Source: Streptomyces marispadix (lineage in GTDB: Bacteria > Actinomycetota > Actinomycetes > Streptomycetales > Streptomycetaceae). Taken from it: a stretch of 64,000 bases of DNA. The notes under the pieces are model-generated. The model did no database searches. It was not told the DNA's origin and saw only the letters and a program-made list of their open reading frames with translations. The stretch spans positions 3,162,001 to 3,226,000 of the forward strand of contig NZ_JAKWJU010000002.1 in the NCBI RefSeq assembly GCF_022524345.1. Reading direction: 5' to 3'. Position 1 is the stretch's first letter. The number at the start of each line of letters is the position of its first letter. This document shows positions 35,535 to 44,578 of this stretch, piece by piece. Made by a program: the position numbers and the translations under genes.

Positions 35535-37145
35535 ATGGCGGCCACTGGATCAGAGCAGACGGGATCGAAGGCGTACTACGTCACGACCCCCATTTACTAC
35601 GTGAACGACGCTCCCCACCTGGGCCACGCCTATACGACCGTCGCAGGCGACGTGCTCACGCGCTGGCACCGTCAGCGCGGCGAGAAGGTGTGGTACCTCA
35701 CCGGCACGGACGAGCACGGTCAGAAGATCATGCGCACCGCCGAAGCCAACGGCGTCTCCCCTCAGGAGTGGTGCGACAAGCTCGTCGAGGAGGCTTGGAA
35801 GCCCCTCTGGGAGCATCTCGACATCCACAACGACGACTTCATCCGTACGACGGAGAAGCGGCACACCGAACGCGTCCGCGAGTTCGTCCAGGACCTCTAC
35901 GACAAGGGCGAGATCTACCAGGGCGGCTACGAGGGCCCGTACTGCGTGGGCTGCGAGGAGTACAAGACCTACGGCGAACTCCTCGAAGGTGAGGGGGAGT
36001 TCGAGGGTCAGAAGCTGTGCCCCATCCACCGCACGCCGGTCGAGATGCTCCAGGAGGAGAACTACTTCTTCAAGCTCTCCGAGTACGGCCCGAAGCTGCT
36101 GGAGCACTACGAGCAGCACCCGGAGTTCATCCAGCCCGAGTCCGCGCGGAACGAGATCGTGAACTTCGTGCGGCAGGGCCTGGAGGACCTGTCGATCTCA
36201 CGCTCGACCTTCGACTGGGGCGTCAAGGTGCCCTGGGACGACAAGCACGTGATCTACGTATGGATCGACGCGCTGCTCAACTACGCCACGGCAGTGGGAT
36301 ACGGCGCCGACCAGGAACGCTTCGAGCGCACCTTCCCCGCCGACGTCCACCTCGTGGGCAAGGACATCCTCCGCTTCCACACGGTGATCTGGCCGGCGAT
36401 GCTGATGGCCAACGGCCTGCCGCTGCCAGGCAAGATCGTCGCCAACGGCTGGCTGATGGTCGGCGGCGAGAAGATGTCCAAGTCGAACCTGACGGGCATC
36501 TCCCCGCAGCAGCTCACCGAGCACTTCGGAGTCGACGCGTACCGCTGGTACTTCATGCGCGCCATCGCCTTCGGCCAGGACGGCTCGTTCTCCTGGGAGG
36601 ACTTCTCCGCCCGCTACACCAGCGAACTGGCCAACGACTACGGCAACTTGGCGTCCCGCCTCGCCGCGATGGTCGGCAAGTACTTCGGCGGCACGCTCCC
36701 GGAGGCGACTGCGGCGGGCGACGCGGAACAGGCCGTCGCGGACGGGCTGGCACAGGCCGTCGCCAAGGCGGACGAACGCATCGGCGACGAACTGGACTTC
36801 GCGGGCGGCATCGCGGCCGTCTTCGACTTCGTCAAGCAGGTCAACGGCTATCTGACGGAACAGGAACCCTGGAAGGTCGCCAAGGACAAGTCCGACGAGG
36901 CCCAGGTCCGCCTGGCGACGATCCTCTACACGGCGGCTGAGTCACTGCGCGCCTGCGCGGTCCTGCTGAACCCGGTGATGCCGGAGTCGTCGGCCAAGCT
37001 GTGGGACTCCCTCGGCGCGGAGCCGCACCTCGGGCCGCTCACCGACCAGCGGGTGTCCGACACGGGCCGCTGGGGCCAGCTCCCTGCGGGCGCCACGGTC
37101 ACCAAGGGCGGGGCGCTCTTCCCGCGCCTGGAGGAGACGAAGTAG
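35535..37145 (+). CDS. metG: Methionyl-tRNA synthetase
   Basis: About 536 aa. Class I synthetase charging tRNA-Met. HIGH-like motif in VNDAPHLGHAYTTVAGDV, KMSKS in VGGEKMSKSNLTG, and a single zinc knuckle CVGC...CPIH in the connective domain. Length matches the short form lacking the C-terminal tRNA-binding dimerisation domain. The ATG at 35535 begins MAATGSEQTGSKAYYVTTPIYYV; the frame open upstream is unconserved. GGAT lies 8 nt before the start, but TAGGAT could also be a -10 box giving a leaderless mRNA. Confidence 0.97.
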   Translation: MAATGSEQTGSKAYYVTTPIYYVNDAPHLGHAYTTVAGDVLTRWHRQRGEKVWYLTGTDEHGQKIMRTAEANGVSPQEWCDKLVEEAWKPLWEHLDIHNDDFIRTTEKRHTERVREFVQDLYDKGEIYQGGYEGPYCVGCEEYKTYGELLEGEGEFEGQKLCPIHRTPVEMLQEENYFFKLSEYGPKLLEHYEQHPEFIQPESARNEIVNFVRQGLEDLSISRSTFDWGVKVPWDDKHVIYVWIDALLNYATAVGYGADQERFERTFPADVHLVGKDILRFHTVIWPAMLMANGLPLPGKIVANGWLMVGGEKMSKSNLTGISPQQLTEHFGVDAYRWYFMRAIAFGQDGSFSWEDFSARYTSELANDYGNLASRLAAMVGKYFGGTLPEATAAGDAEQAVADGLAQAVAKADERIGDELDFAGGIAAVFDFVKQVNGYLTEQEPWKVAKDKSDEAQVRLATILYTAAESLRACAVLLNPVMPESSAKLWDSLGAEPHLGPLTDQRVSDTGRWGQLPAGATVTKGGALFPRLEETK

Positions 37146-37166
37146 CGACGCGCTACGCCTGTCGCT

Positions 37167-37197
37167 GAGGCCCGGGACCGGCGCGGTCCCGGGCCTC
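37167..37197 (+). terminator. Strong terminator of metG
   Basis: Perfect 14-bp arms GAGGCCCGGGACCG (37167-37180) and CGGTCCCGGGCCTC (37184-37197) around a GCG loop, 22 nt after the metG stop codon. Confidence 0.85.
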
Positions 37198-37242
37198 TCG
37201 TGTACCCCGGCCTTTCGTGTACCCGGGCCTCCCGTGTTCGCG
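37192..37242. repeat. 17-nt tandem repeat, three units, seeded by the metG terminator
   Basis: Units GGCCTCTCGTGTACCCC, GGCCTTTCGTGTACCCG and GGCCTCCCGTGTTCGCG start at 37192, 37209 and 37226. The first overlaps the right arm of the terminator. Confidence 0.7.
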
Positions 37243-37384
37243 GACCCAGGGGCGCCTGGTCCTCCGAACGGTCCCGTCCGGCCCGAGGTCGCCGGAGGCC
37301 GGGACACCGGTCTCGCCGACGAACCCCTCGCCGACCGACCTCGCCGACCGACCCCGAACTCCTTCACACCTCGCGGACGGCGCG

Positions 37385-38500
37385 TCAGCCGTCGAAGTCG
37401 ACCTCCACCGCCTCCGTCAGCGGATGGGACTGGCAGGCCAGCACATAGCCGGCCTCCAACTCGTCCGCCTCCAGCGCATAGTTGCGGTCCATCCGCACCT
37501 CGCCGGAGACCAGCCGGACCCGGCAGGTGCCGCAGACGCCGCCCTTGCAGGCGAACGGGGCGTCCGCGCGGTGGCGCAGGACCGTCTCCAGCACCGACTC
37601 GCCGTCGTCCATCGGCCAGCAGCCCGAGCGGCCGTCGAGGTTGGCCGTCACGGAGGCGGAACGCGCACCGCCCGCATCCGCCGCCGGCCCGGACCCGGAA
37701 GCCGTGGACCTTGAAGACGCCGTGGACGCCGCGGGGGCCTCCGTCACATGGAAGATCTCCTGATGGATGCGGCCGCGCGGCACTCCGAGGCCGCGCAGCG
37801 CCCTCGACGCCCCCTCGACCAGGCCGAGGGGCCCGCACAGATACCAGCCGTCGACGTCCTCGGCCGGCAGCAGCGAAGGCAGCAGGGCGCTCAGCCGCTC
37901 CTCGTCGAGACGGCCGCTCGGCAGTCCGCTCTGCTGCTCCTCACGGGAGAGCGCCGTAACGAGCTGAAAGCGGTCGGGATAGCGGTCCTTGAGGTCGGCG
38001 ACCTCCTCCAGGAACATCGTCGACGCCGTCGACCGGTCGCTGCGTATGAGACAGAAGCGCGCCTGCGGCTCACGGGCGAGCAACGTGGCGGCGATCGAGA
38101 GCACCGGCGTGATGCCGCTGCCGCCCACGACGGCTGCGAAGCGGCCGGGCCGTGGTTCGAGCACGAAGCGGCCGGTGGGCGGGAGCACGTCGACGGTGTC
38201 GCCGGGCCGCAGCTCCTTCACCGCGTAGCTGGAGAAGTCGCCGCCCTCGACGCCCCTTATCCCGATGCGCAGTTCGGACGGCTCGTCGCATGCGGGCGCA
38301 CAGAGCGAGTACGTACGCCGGACCTCGGTGCTCGCCGTGAGGGCGTCGGCCCCGGGACGGTGGCGGCGCAAGGCGATGTGCTGGCCAGGGGAGTAGCCGT
38401 AGAGGGGACGCAGCTCGGGCGGTACGGCGAAGGTGAGGGCGACGGAGTCGTCGGTGAGCCGGTCCACGGCCGTGACGCGCAGCGGATGGAAGGTGCTCAC
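37385..38500 (-). CDS. paaE: Phenylacetyl-CoA epoxidase reductase subunit PaaE
   Basis: About 371 aa. Passes electrons from NADPH to the diiron oxygenase. FAD domain: GYSPGQHIALR and RRTYSLCAP; NAD domain: VVGGSGITPVLSIAATLL and WYLCGPLGLVEGA; C-terminal plant-type 2Fe-2S ferredoxin: CKGGVCGTCRVRLVSG with a final Cys in VLACQSHP. A ~30-residue Ala/Ser/Gly linker precedes the ferredoxin domain. The GTG at 38500 follows AAGGAGGT and lies 7 nt after paaD. It is the last gene of the paaABCDE operon. Confidence 0.94.
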   Translation of the reverse strand: MSTFHPLRVTAVDRLTDDSVALTFAVPPELRPLYGYSPGQHIALRRHRPGADALTASTEVRRTYSLCAPACDEPSELRIGIRGVEGGDFSSYAVKELRPGDTVDVLPPTGRFVLEPRPGRFAAVVGGSGITPVLSIAATLLAREPQARFCLIRSDRSTASTMFLEEVADLKDRYPDRFQLVTALSREEQQSGLPSGRLDEERLSALLPSLLPAEDVDGWYLCGPLGLVEGASRALRGLGVPRGRIHQEIFHVTEAPAASTASSRSTASGSGPAADAGGARSASVTANLDGRSGCWPMDDGESVLETVLRHRADAPFACKGGVCGTCRVRLVSGEVRMDRNYALEADELEAGYVLACQSHPLTEAVEVDFDG

Positions 38501-38507
38501 GGCGCCC

Positions 38508-39071
38508 TCACACCTCCTTGAAGTGGTCGAACGGCTCCCGGCAGGTCTCGCAGCGGCGCAGCGCCTTGCACGCGGTGGACGAGAAGCGGCTGAGCAGCGT
38601 CGTCTCCGTGGAACCGCAGTGAGGGCAGCGGATCGCCAGCGTCAGCGGAACCGGCCCGCTGCCCGCGGCGCCGCCCGCCGCCGCTCCGCCCGGAGCGTTC
38701 GCCCCCGGGCGCGGGGGAGCGATGCCGTGTGCGGCGAGCTTGCGGCGGCCCTCGTCGGAGATGTCGTCAGTGCTCCACGGCGGCGCGAGTACGACTCGGA
38801 CCGTGACCTGGGGGACGCCGTGTTCCGTCAGCACCCGCTCGATGTCGGCGCTCATGGCCTCGACGGCCGGGCAGCCCGTGTAGGTGGGGGTCAGCTCCAC
38901 CTCTACGGGGCCTTGCGGCGCCGACTCGAACACGCGGCGCAGTACGCCCAGTTCGGCCAGGGTGACGACGGGAAGCTCCGGGTCCGGGACCGAACCCGCC
39001 CATTCCTCCAGCTCGCGCCGGCGCCGCTCGGCCGTACGGGCTTCGGCCGCGGCCTCGGTGCGGGTCACCAT
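38508..39071 (-). CDS. paaD: Phenylacetate catabolism protein PaaD (MIP18-like)
   Basis: About 187 aa. The N-terminal domain is of the DUF59/MIP18 type (PDPELPVVTLAELGVLRRV, then TPTYTGCPAVEAM) and implies a role in Fe-S or metal centre assembly of the epoxidase. A Gly/Ala/Pro linker leads to a C-terminal zinc ribbon CPHCGSTETTLLSRFSSTACKA and CETCREPFDHFKEV. The ATG at 39071 overlaps the paaC stop, so the pair is translationally coupled. Confidence 0.93.
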   Translation of the reverse strand: MVTRTEAAAEARTAERRRRELEEWAGSVPDPELPVVTLAELGVLRRVFESAPQGPVEVELTPTYTGCPAVEAMSADIERVLTEHGVPQVTVRVVLAPPWSTDDISDEGRRKLAAHGIAPPRPGANAPGGAAAGGAAGSGPVPLTLAIRCPHCGSTETTLLSRFSSTACKALRRCETCREPFDHFKEV

Positions 39072-39907
39072 GACGCCCCCGGGTGGCTGCGGTGCAGGTG
39101 CTGCATCTCGGCGAGCATCCGGCCGAAGGGCTCCGTATGCACACCCTGGCGGCCCCCTCCGGCGGACCATCCGCCCTGGGCACGGGAGCCCTGGGAGGTC
39201 TGCGAAGCCCCCCACTGCTGCGGCCCTTCGGGCACGGTCAGCGTGGCCCGCTCGAACACCTTGGTGATCCGCTCGGTCCAACTCGCTTCCAGCGCACGCC
39301 AGTCGACACCGCCGACCGGTCCCTGCCCCGGGTCCTCCAGGGGCTCGAAGAGTTCGCCCGTGAACCGCCACAGCGAGTCCACCGCACGCTGCGCCCGCTC
39401 ATGGCTCTCCTCGGTGCCGTCGCCGAGGCGCAGCGTCCAGTGCTCGGCGTGGTCCCGGTGATACTCCGCTTCCTTGACCGCCTTCGCCGCCAACGGCTGC
39501 CCCAGCGCCCCCAGTTGGCGGAACAGCAGCTCCTGCCAGGCGGAGAAGTAGAACTGCCGGATCATCGTGTGCGCGAAGTCGCCGTTGGGCTGCTCGGCCA
39601 ACTGGCAGTTGCGGAACGCCCGTTCCTCCCGGAGGAAGGCCAGCTCGTCCTCGTCGCCGAGTCCGGCGTAGAGCGTACGAGCCTGGCCCAGAAGGTCCAG
39701 GGCGATATTGGCCAGTGCCAGCTCCTCCTCCAGGACGGGAGCGTTTCCGGCCCACTCCCCCAGGCGGTGGGAGAGCACGAGGGCGTCGTCCGCGAGGGCC
39801 AGCAGGGGATCGCAGAGCACGGCATCGTTCGGGCGCCCGTGCGCCGTGCCGTCGTCCATGCGGGAGGGCCCGCCCGTACCGGGCACGGACTCGTCGGCTC
39901 GAGTCAC
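39065..39907 (-). CDS. paaC: Phenylacetyl-CoA epoxidase structural subunit PaaC
   Basis: About 280 aa. A ferritin-like fold lacking the full diiron ligand set; it forms the PaaA-PaaC core. Visible features: LALADDALVLSHRLGEWAGNAPVLEEELALANIALDLLGQ, RQFYFSAWQELLFRQL and KEAEYHRDHAEHW. The GTG at 39907 overlaps the paaB stop as GTGA, with GAAGGGG upstream; the long upstream open frame is antisense-like noise. The C-terminus HLHRSHPGASW matches PaaC ends. Confidence 0.93.
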   Translation of the reverse strand: MTRADESVPGTGGPSRMDDGTAHGRPNDAVLCDPLLALADDALVLSHRLGEWAGNAPVLEEELALANIALDLLGQARTLYAGLGDEDELAFLREERAFRNCQLAEQPNGDFAHTMIRQFYFSAWQELLFRQLGALGQPLAAKAVKEAEYHRDHAEHWTLRLGDGTEESHERAQRAVDSLWRFTGELFEPLEDPGQGPVGGVDWRALEASWTERITKVFERATLTVPEGPQQWGASQTSQGSRAQGGWSAGGGRQGVHTEPFGRMLAEMQHLHRSHPGASW

Positions 39908-40188
39908 AGGTTCCGCACCCCTTCGGGCACTTCGTAGAACGTCGGGTGCCGATACGGCTTGTCGGCGGACGGGCCGAAGAACGGGTCCTTCTCGTCCGGC
40001 GACGACGCGGTGATCTGGTGCGAGGGAACGACCCACACCGAGACGCCCTCGGAGCGCCGCGTATACAGATCGCGTGCGTTGCGCAGGGCCATCTCGGCGT
40101 CCGGTGCGTGCAGGCTTCCGGCGTGCGTATGCGACAGGCCGCGCCTGCTGCGTACGAACACCTCCCAAAGGGGCCAGTCGCCGCTCAT
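39904..40188 (-). CDS. paaB: Phenylacetyl-CoA epoxidase subunit PaaB
   Basis: About 94 aa, typical PaaB length. WPLWEVFVRSRRGLSHTHAGSLHAPDAEMALRNARDLYTRRSEGVSVWVVPS is the conserved body. The ATG at 40188 overlaps the paaA stop (ATGA), with a GTG one codon before. PaaB bridges the PaaA-PaaC core in the multisubunit epoxidase. Confidence 0.95.
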   Translation of the reverse strand: MSGDWPLWEVFVRSRRGLSHTHAGSLHAPDAEMALRNARDLYTRRSEGVSVWVVPSHQITASSPDEKDPFFGPSADKPYRHPTFYEVPEGVRNL

Positions 40189-41204
40189 CACGCGCTCACC
40201 GCCGTCTCCGCATGTGCTGGTCCGGCCGCGGCGGGGCCCGCAGCCGAGTGCTTCGCCGCATACGCTGCCGCCGCGTCCCGCACCCAGGCGCCCTCCTCAT
40301 GGGCACGGCGGCGGCGGCTTATCCGCTCCTCGTTGCAGGGGCCGTTGCCCTTCAGCACCTGGCGGAACTCCTCCCAGTCGATGGTTCCGAAGTCCCAGTG
40401 CCCCCGCGCCTCATTCCACCGCAGCTCGGGGTCGGGGAGCGTGAGTCCGAGGGCCTCGGCCTGCGGGACGCAGATGTCCACGAACCGCTGCCGCAGCTCG
40501 TCGTTCGAATGGCGCTTGATCTTCCACTCCATGGAGCGGGCGCTGTGCGCGGACTCGTCGTCCGGCGGCCCGAACATCATCAACGAGGGCCACCACCAGC
40601 GGTCGACGGCGTCCTGCGCCATCGCGTGCTGTGCCTCGGTGCCGCGGCTGAGCGCCAGCAGCAGCTCGAAGCCCTGCCTCTGGTGGAAAGACTCCTCCTT
40701 GCAGATGCGGATCATCGCCCGTGCGTACGGACCGTAGGAACAGCGGCACAGCGGCACCTGGTTGGTGATGGCGGCGCCGTCGACGAGCCAGCCGATCGCG
40801 CCGACGTCGGCCCAGGTGAGCGTCGGATAGTTGAAGATCGAGGAGTACTTCTGGCGGCCGGAGTGCAGCTTGTCGAGCAGCTCCTCGCGGCTGGTGCCCA
40901 GCGTCTCCGCCGCGCTGTAGAGATAAAGGCCGTGGCCTGCCTCGTCCTGCACCTTCGCCATGAGGATGGCCTTGCGGCGCAGGGAGGGCGCACGGGTGAT
41001 CCAGTTCGCCTCGGGCTGCATGCCGATGATCTCGGAGTGTGCGTGCTGTGCCATCTGCCGCACGAGAGTCTTGCGGTAGTCGTCCGGCATCCAGTCGCGC
41101 GGCTCGATCCGTTCGTCCGCGGCGATCGCGCTGTCGAAGGCCGCGACGGACTCCGCCGGCTCTCCGGCGCCCCGCGCGCCCTCGCCGAGCAGCACCGATG
41201 TCAT
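40188..41204 (-). CDS. paaA: Phenylacetyl-CoA epoxidase catalytic subunit PaaA
   Basis: About 338 aa. Carries the diiron centre that epoxidises the ring of phenylacetyl-CoA. Ligand motifs: the Glu helix around [17 protein letters not shown] in [15 protein letters not shown], and EESFHQ in [45 protein letters not shown] is strongly conserved in the family. The ATG at 41204 follows AAGGGGGTCGGG. First gene of the operon; the palindrome at 41241-41260 lies 37 nt upstream and probably binds a TetR-type PaaR. No paaK, paaG, paaZ or paaJ is in the window. Confidence 0.96.
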   Translation of the reverse strand: MTSVLLGEGARGAGEPAESVAAFDSAIAADERIEPRDWMPDDYRKTLVRQMAQHAHSEIIGMQPEANWITRAPSLRRKAILMAKVQDEAGHGLYLYSAAETLGTSREELLDKLHSGRQKYSSIFNYPTLTWADVGAIGWLVDGAAITNQVPLCRCSYGPYARAMIRICKEESFHQRQGFELLLALSRGTEAQHAMAQDAVDRWWWPSLMMFGPPDDESAHSARSMEWKIKRHSNDELRQRFVDICVPQAEALGLTLPDPELRWNEARGHWDFGTIDWEEFRQVLKGNGPCNEERISRRRRAHEEGAWVRDAAAAYAAKHSAAGPAAAGPAHAETAVSA

Positions 41205-41240
41205 CCCGACCCCCTTGACGGCGGCCGAAGCCGCACTCCC

Positions 41241-41260
41241 AACCGACCGATCGTTCGGTT
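41241..41260. promoter_or_regulatory. PaaR-type operator upstream of paaA
   Basis: AACCGACCGATCGTTCGGTT is palindromic at 18 of 20 positions. Its core ACCGATCGTTCGGT fits the pattern ACCG-NN-CG-NN-CGGT, which I recall for corynebacterial PaaR. The 18-mer ACCGACCGATCGTTCGGT recurs exactly at 58482-58499, next to the TetR gene that faces paaN. Confidence 0.8.
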
Positions 41261-41366
41261 CAATGGTGAGCCGAGGGCCCACAGGGTGTCAAGGCTCGAA
41301 TAATCTCTGAGGTCGTATCGGCTGACTTGCCGGGCGACCGACCGGACGCGGGGAGCAGGGGAGGGC

Positions 41367-42164
41367 ATGGAGCCAGAAGAGCAGCAGGCGCCGCAGGGGG
41401 AACCGCGGCCGCAGCCGCCGCACGAGCCGGCGCAGCCGCACTACGAGGCGCCCGGCGGACCGCCACACGGGCGGGCGGAAAGCCCGGGAACTGCGGCGCT
41501 CCACCACGGAACGGCAAGGGCCCGCCAGGGGACCGCGTCGCTGTCGCGGGCCGGACGCACGATCGTGGCGCTGTCCGCGATGGCCGTCGTACTGGCCGTC
41601 GCCGTCCACCTCTCGATGGTCTTCCTGCACGTGGCGCCCGCGAACACGCTCAGCAAGAAGCACGGCCAGGGGATCGACGACTACGTCTACCCCGAGTTCG
41701 AGCAGAACTGGAAGCTCTTCGCGCCCAACCCCCTCCAGCAGAACATCGCCGTACACGCACGGGCCCGCGTCGCCAAGGACGACGGCAGCACGGAGACGAC
41801 CGGCTGGGTCAACCTCTCGAAGATGGACGGCCAGGACATCGACCACAATCTCGCACCCAGCCACATCCAGCAGAACGAGCTGCGCCGCGGCTGGGAGTTC
41901 TACCGGGGAGCGCACGACGACAAGGGCAAGCCGCTCGGACTGCGCGGCGAGCTGTCCGAGACGTACATCAAGCGAATAGTGATGCTGCGCTTCGGCCGTG
42001 AACTCAACGGAGGCACGGTCGAGCGCATCCAGGTCCGGTCCGCGACGACACCCGTCCGGCCTCCCTCCTGGAGCGACGAGAAGTCCGACGCCAAGACCGA
42101 GTACCAGGTGCAGCCCTGGTGGCAGATCGGCAGCGCCGACCTTCCGGGGGGCTGGGACAAGTGA
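41367..42164 (+). CDS. DUF5819 family single-pass membrane protein
   Basis: About 265 aa. A Pro/Gln/Gly-rich N-terminus (~60 residues) precedes one membrane helix (IVALSAMAVVLAVAVHLSMVFLHVAP) and an extracytoplasmic domain with YVYPEFEQNWKLFAPNPLQQNIAVHARARV, GWVNLSKMDGQDIDHNL and KRIVMLRFGREL. The EFEQNWKLFAPNP motif marks the DUF5819 family. GGGGAGGGC precedes the ATG. Its stop overlaps the GTG start of an HTTM-domain gene, so the two products probably work together. No function is known to me. Confidence 0.87.
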   Translation: MEPEEQQAPQGEPRPQPPHEPAQPHYEAPGGPPHGRAESPGTAALHHGTARARQGTASLSRAGRTIVALSAMAVVLAVAVHLSMVFLHVAPANTLSKKHGQGIDDYVYPEFEQNWKLFAPNPLQQNIAVHARARVAKDDGSTETTGWVNLSKMDGQDIDHNLAPSHIQQNELRRGWEFYRGAHDDKGKPLGLRGELSETYIKRIVMLRFGRELNGGTVERIQVRSATTPVRPPSWSDEKSDAKTEYQVQPWWQIGSADLPGGWDK

Positions 42165-43538
42165 CCGAACCGCAGCACGACAGGGACCTGTCCACGCCAC
42201 CGCCGGCTCCCGCGCCCTCAGCCGCCTCCGGCGCCCCCGTACCTCCCGCGCCCGACCCCTACGAGGGCTTCCTCGCCCGCGCCTTGGCCCGCGTAACCTC
42301 CGAGGCCGTCGCCCCGTACCAGACCGCGGTCGTACGGATCGGCTTCGCACTCACCTGGCTTCTCTTCCTGCTGCGGGAGTTCCCGCACCGCCATGAGCTG
42401 TACGGGCCCGACGGGCCGTGGAGCTGGAAGCTCGCGGAACGGCTGATCGACTCCAACCACGCCTTCACCGTGCTGATGTGGTCCGACAGCACAGTCTGGT
42501 TCGAGTTCGTCTACGTGCTGGCCGTCGCCGCGAGCGTCGCCGTGATCGTCGGCTGGCGGACGCGTACGGCCTCAGTGATCTACATGGTCGGCGTACTGGG
42601 GCTTCAGAACCGCAGCGTCTTCATGGGCGACGGCGGGGACAACGTCATCCATCTCATGGCGATGTACGTGATCCTCACCCGCTGCGCCGAGGTCTGGTCC
42701 CTCGACGCCCGCCGCCGGCGCAGGAAGGCGGCAGCGGCGGGGAGTCCGGGCGCGGCGGACGGCCCGCCGTCCGCGGGCAGGGACACCACCGGTGCCGTGC
42801 TGTGGGTCCTGTTCGGCGCCATCATGCTCGCGTCGACGGTGGGCGGAGCGCTCAGCATCGGCTGGGGCCTGTTCTTCTGGGCGCTGTGGGCCGCACACGC
42901 GGTGTGGTGGATGGCGAACCGCTATATGCCCGGCAGCGAGCTGCGCACCGTCTGCGACATGCTCGCCAACCTCGTGCACAACGCGGCGCTGCTCGTGATC
43001 GTCGTCGAGGTCTGCCTGATCTACTCGACCGCCGGCTGGTACAAGATCCAGGGGGTCGAGGTGGCAGGACGGCACCGCCGTCTACTACCCGATGAACCTG
43101 GACTACTTCTCCCCCTGGCCCGAACTGAGTTCCTTCCTGGCGGGCAGCGGGCTGCTGATCCTGCTGGCGACCTACGGCACGGTCGCGGTCCAAGTGGCGT
43201 TCCCCTTCACGCTGTTCAACCGGCGCGTCAAGAACGTGCTGCTCGCCGCGATGATCGCCGAGCATTGCAGCATCGCGGTGCTGCTCGGGCTGCCGTTCTT
43301 CTCGATGGCGATGATCGCGGCCGACGCCGTCTTCCTGCCGACGATCGCGCTGATGTGGGTGGGCGACCGGTTCCAGGGCGGCTGGGAGCGGGTGCTGCAC
43401 CGGCTGCGGCCCGGCCGCGCGCACGGTACGTACGACCATGGCTCGGGCGGTGACAGAGCGGGTTCGGACGGCGGGGCTTCAGGTTCGGGTTCGCAGGTGC
43501 CTCAGCAGCGGAGCGGCGGCGGGGTATCCGTACGCTGA
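42161..43538 (+). pseudogene. HTTM-domain membrane protein (vitamin K-dependent carboxylase-like), frameshifted
   Basis: A GTG at 42161 overlaps the DUF5819 stop. The first frame encodes helices through VCLIYSTAGWYKIQG, then loses hydrophobicity. The +1 frame resumes with SRWQDGTAVYYPMNLDYFSPWPELSS and further helices to 43538. The break is at the run GGGGG (43051-43055); with four Gs the protein reads continuously (IQGSRWQDGTAVYYP). HTTM proteins share the membrane architecture of gamma-glutamyl carboxylase; bacterial roles are unclear. A homopolymer indel of this kind is a common sequencing error, so the gene may be intact in the organism. Confidence 0.8.
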
Positions 43539-43542
43539 CGCC

Positions 43543-44454
43543 ATGATCGGCGGAGAGGACACGGGGACGGCTGCGGCGGACCCGGGCGGCGGCGACCCGG
43601 GTGACTGCGACCCGGGCGGCGGCGGCCCCGGCGGCAGCGGCACCGGCGGCAGCGGCGCCGACATGGCGCTGCTGCGTCAGTGGCGCGAACTGGCCGGGAA
43701 CAACGTGCTCCTGGACGGCTTCCATGCTCTGAAACACGCGCTCCGCTTCGAGGCGTCCGTACCGCTGGCGCTCACGGAGGACCGGGACGCCGTGCTCGCG
43801 CTCTCGGGCGAGCTGGCCCCCGATCTGACGGAGAGGCTGGACGCGCTGCTGAGCGAGGTGCCGGCGGGCACGCTGCGCGGGCTGGTCCCGCGTCCGCATC
43901 CCACGGGGGTCGCTGCCCTCGCCGTACGCGGCGAAGGCGCGGTCGCCGACATGCGTACGGCGCCCGTGGTCGTACTCGACGAGCCGCGTCATCTGGGCAA
44001 TGTGGGCGCGGTCGTCAGGCTCGCCGCGGGTGCGGGCGCCGCGGGGGTGCTCACCACCGGCACGGTCGACCCATGGCACCCGAGCGTGGTCAGGGCGAGC
44101 GCCGGGCTGCACTTCGCGACGCGGGTGCGGCGGTGCGAGCCGGAGGAGCTTCCGCCGGGCCCGCTCTACGCCCTCGATCCGGAAGGCCGGGACCTCCGTG
44201 GTCTCGTACTGCCGGACGACGCGCTGCTGGCGTTCGGCTCCGAGCGGCACGGGCTGTCGGACGCGCTGCGCGAACGCGCCGATCGTCTCGTGGCCCTGCC
44301 GATGCGTCCGCAGGTCTCCAGCTACAACCTCGCCACCAGCGTCGCGATGACCCTCTACCACTGGATGGCGGGCCGTGCGCCGGAGCCGGAACCGAGCGGT
44401 CAGGGTGGGCCGGAGCCGGTCGCGCCATGGCCGTACGGCCCCGCGCGCCGCTGA
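43543..44454 (+). CDS. TrmH/SpoU-family RNA 2'-O-methyltransferase
   Basis: About 303 aa. After a ~30-residue Gly/Asp-rich stretch comes a small N-terminal domain (LDGFHALKHALRFEA), then the SPOUT core with its three motifs: VVVLDEPRHLGNVGAVVRLA, LLAFGSERHGLSD and PMRPQVSSYNLATSVAMTLYHW. These form the trefoil knot binding SAM. The target rRNA or tRNA nucleotide cannot be inferred. The ATG at 43543 lies 4 nt after the HTTM stop with no clear Shine-Dalgarno site. Confidence 0.92.
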   Translation: MIGGEDTGTAAADPGGGDPGDCDPGGGGPGGSGTGGSGADMALLRQWRELAGNNVLLDGFHALKHALRFEASVPLALTEDRDAVLALSGELAPDLTERLDALLSEVPAGTLRGLVPRPHPTGVAALAVRGEGAVADMRTAPVVVLDEPRHLGNVGAVVRLAAGAGAAGVLTTGTVDPWHPSVVRASAGLHFATRVRRCEPEELPPGPLYALDPEGRDLRGLVLPDDALLAFGSERHGLSDALRERADRLVALPMRPQVSSYNLATSVAMTLYHWMAGRAPEPEPSGQGGPEPVAPWPYGPARR

Positions 44455-44578
44455 GCGTCCGTTGCTCGACTTGCTTACGGGAGCGGCCTCCTGGAGCCGG
44501 GCCTCCGGAGGTCTCGTGGCAGCACACGGCCTGCGGAGCCGGGCCCCTTCGGTGCCACGGACCTACAGGAGGCCGGGC

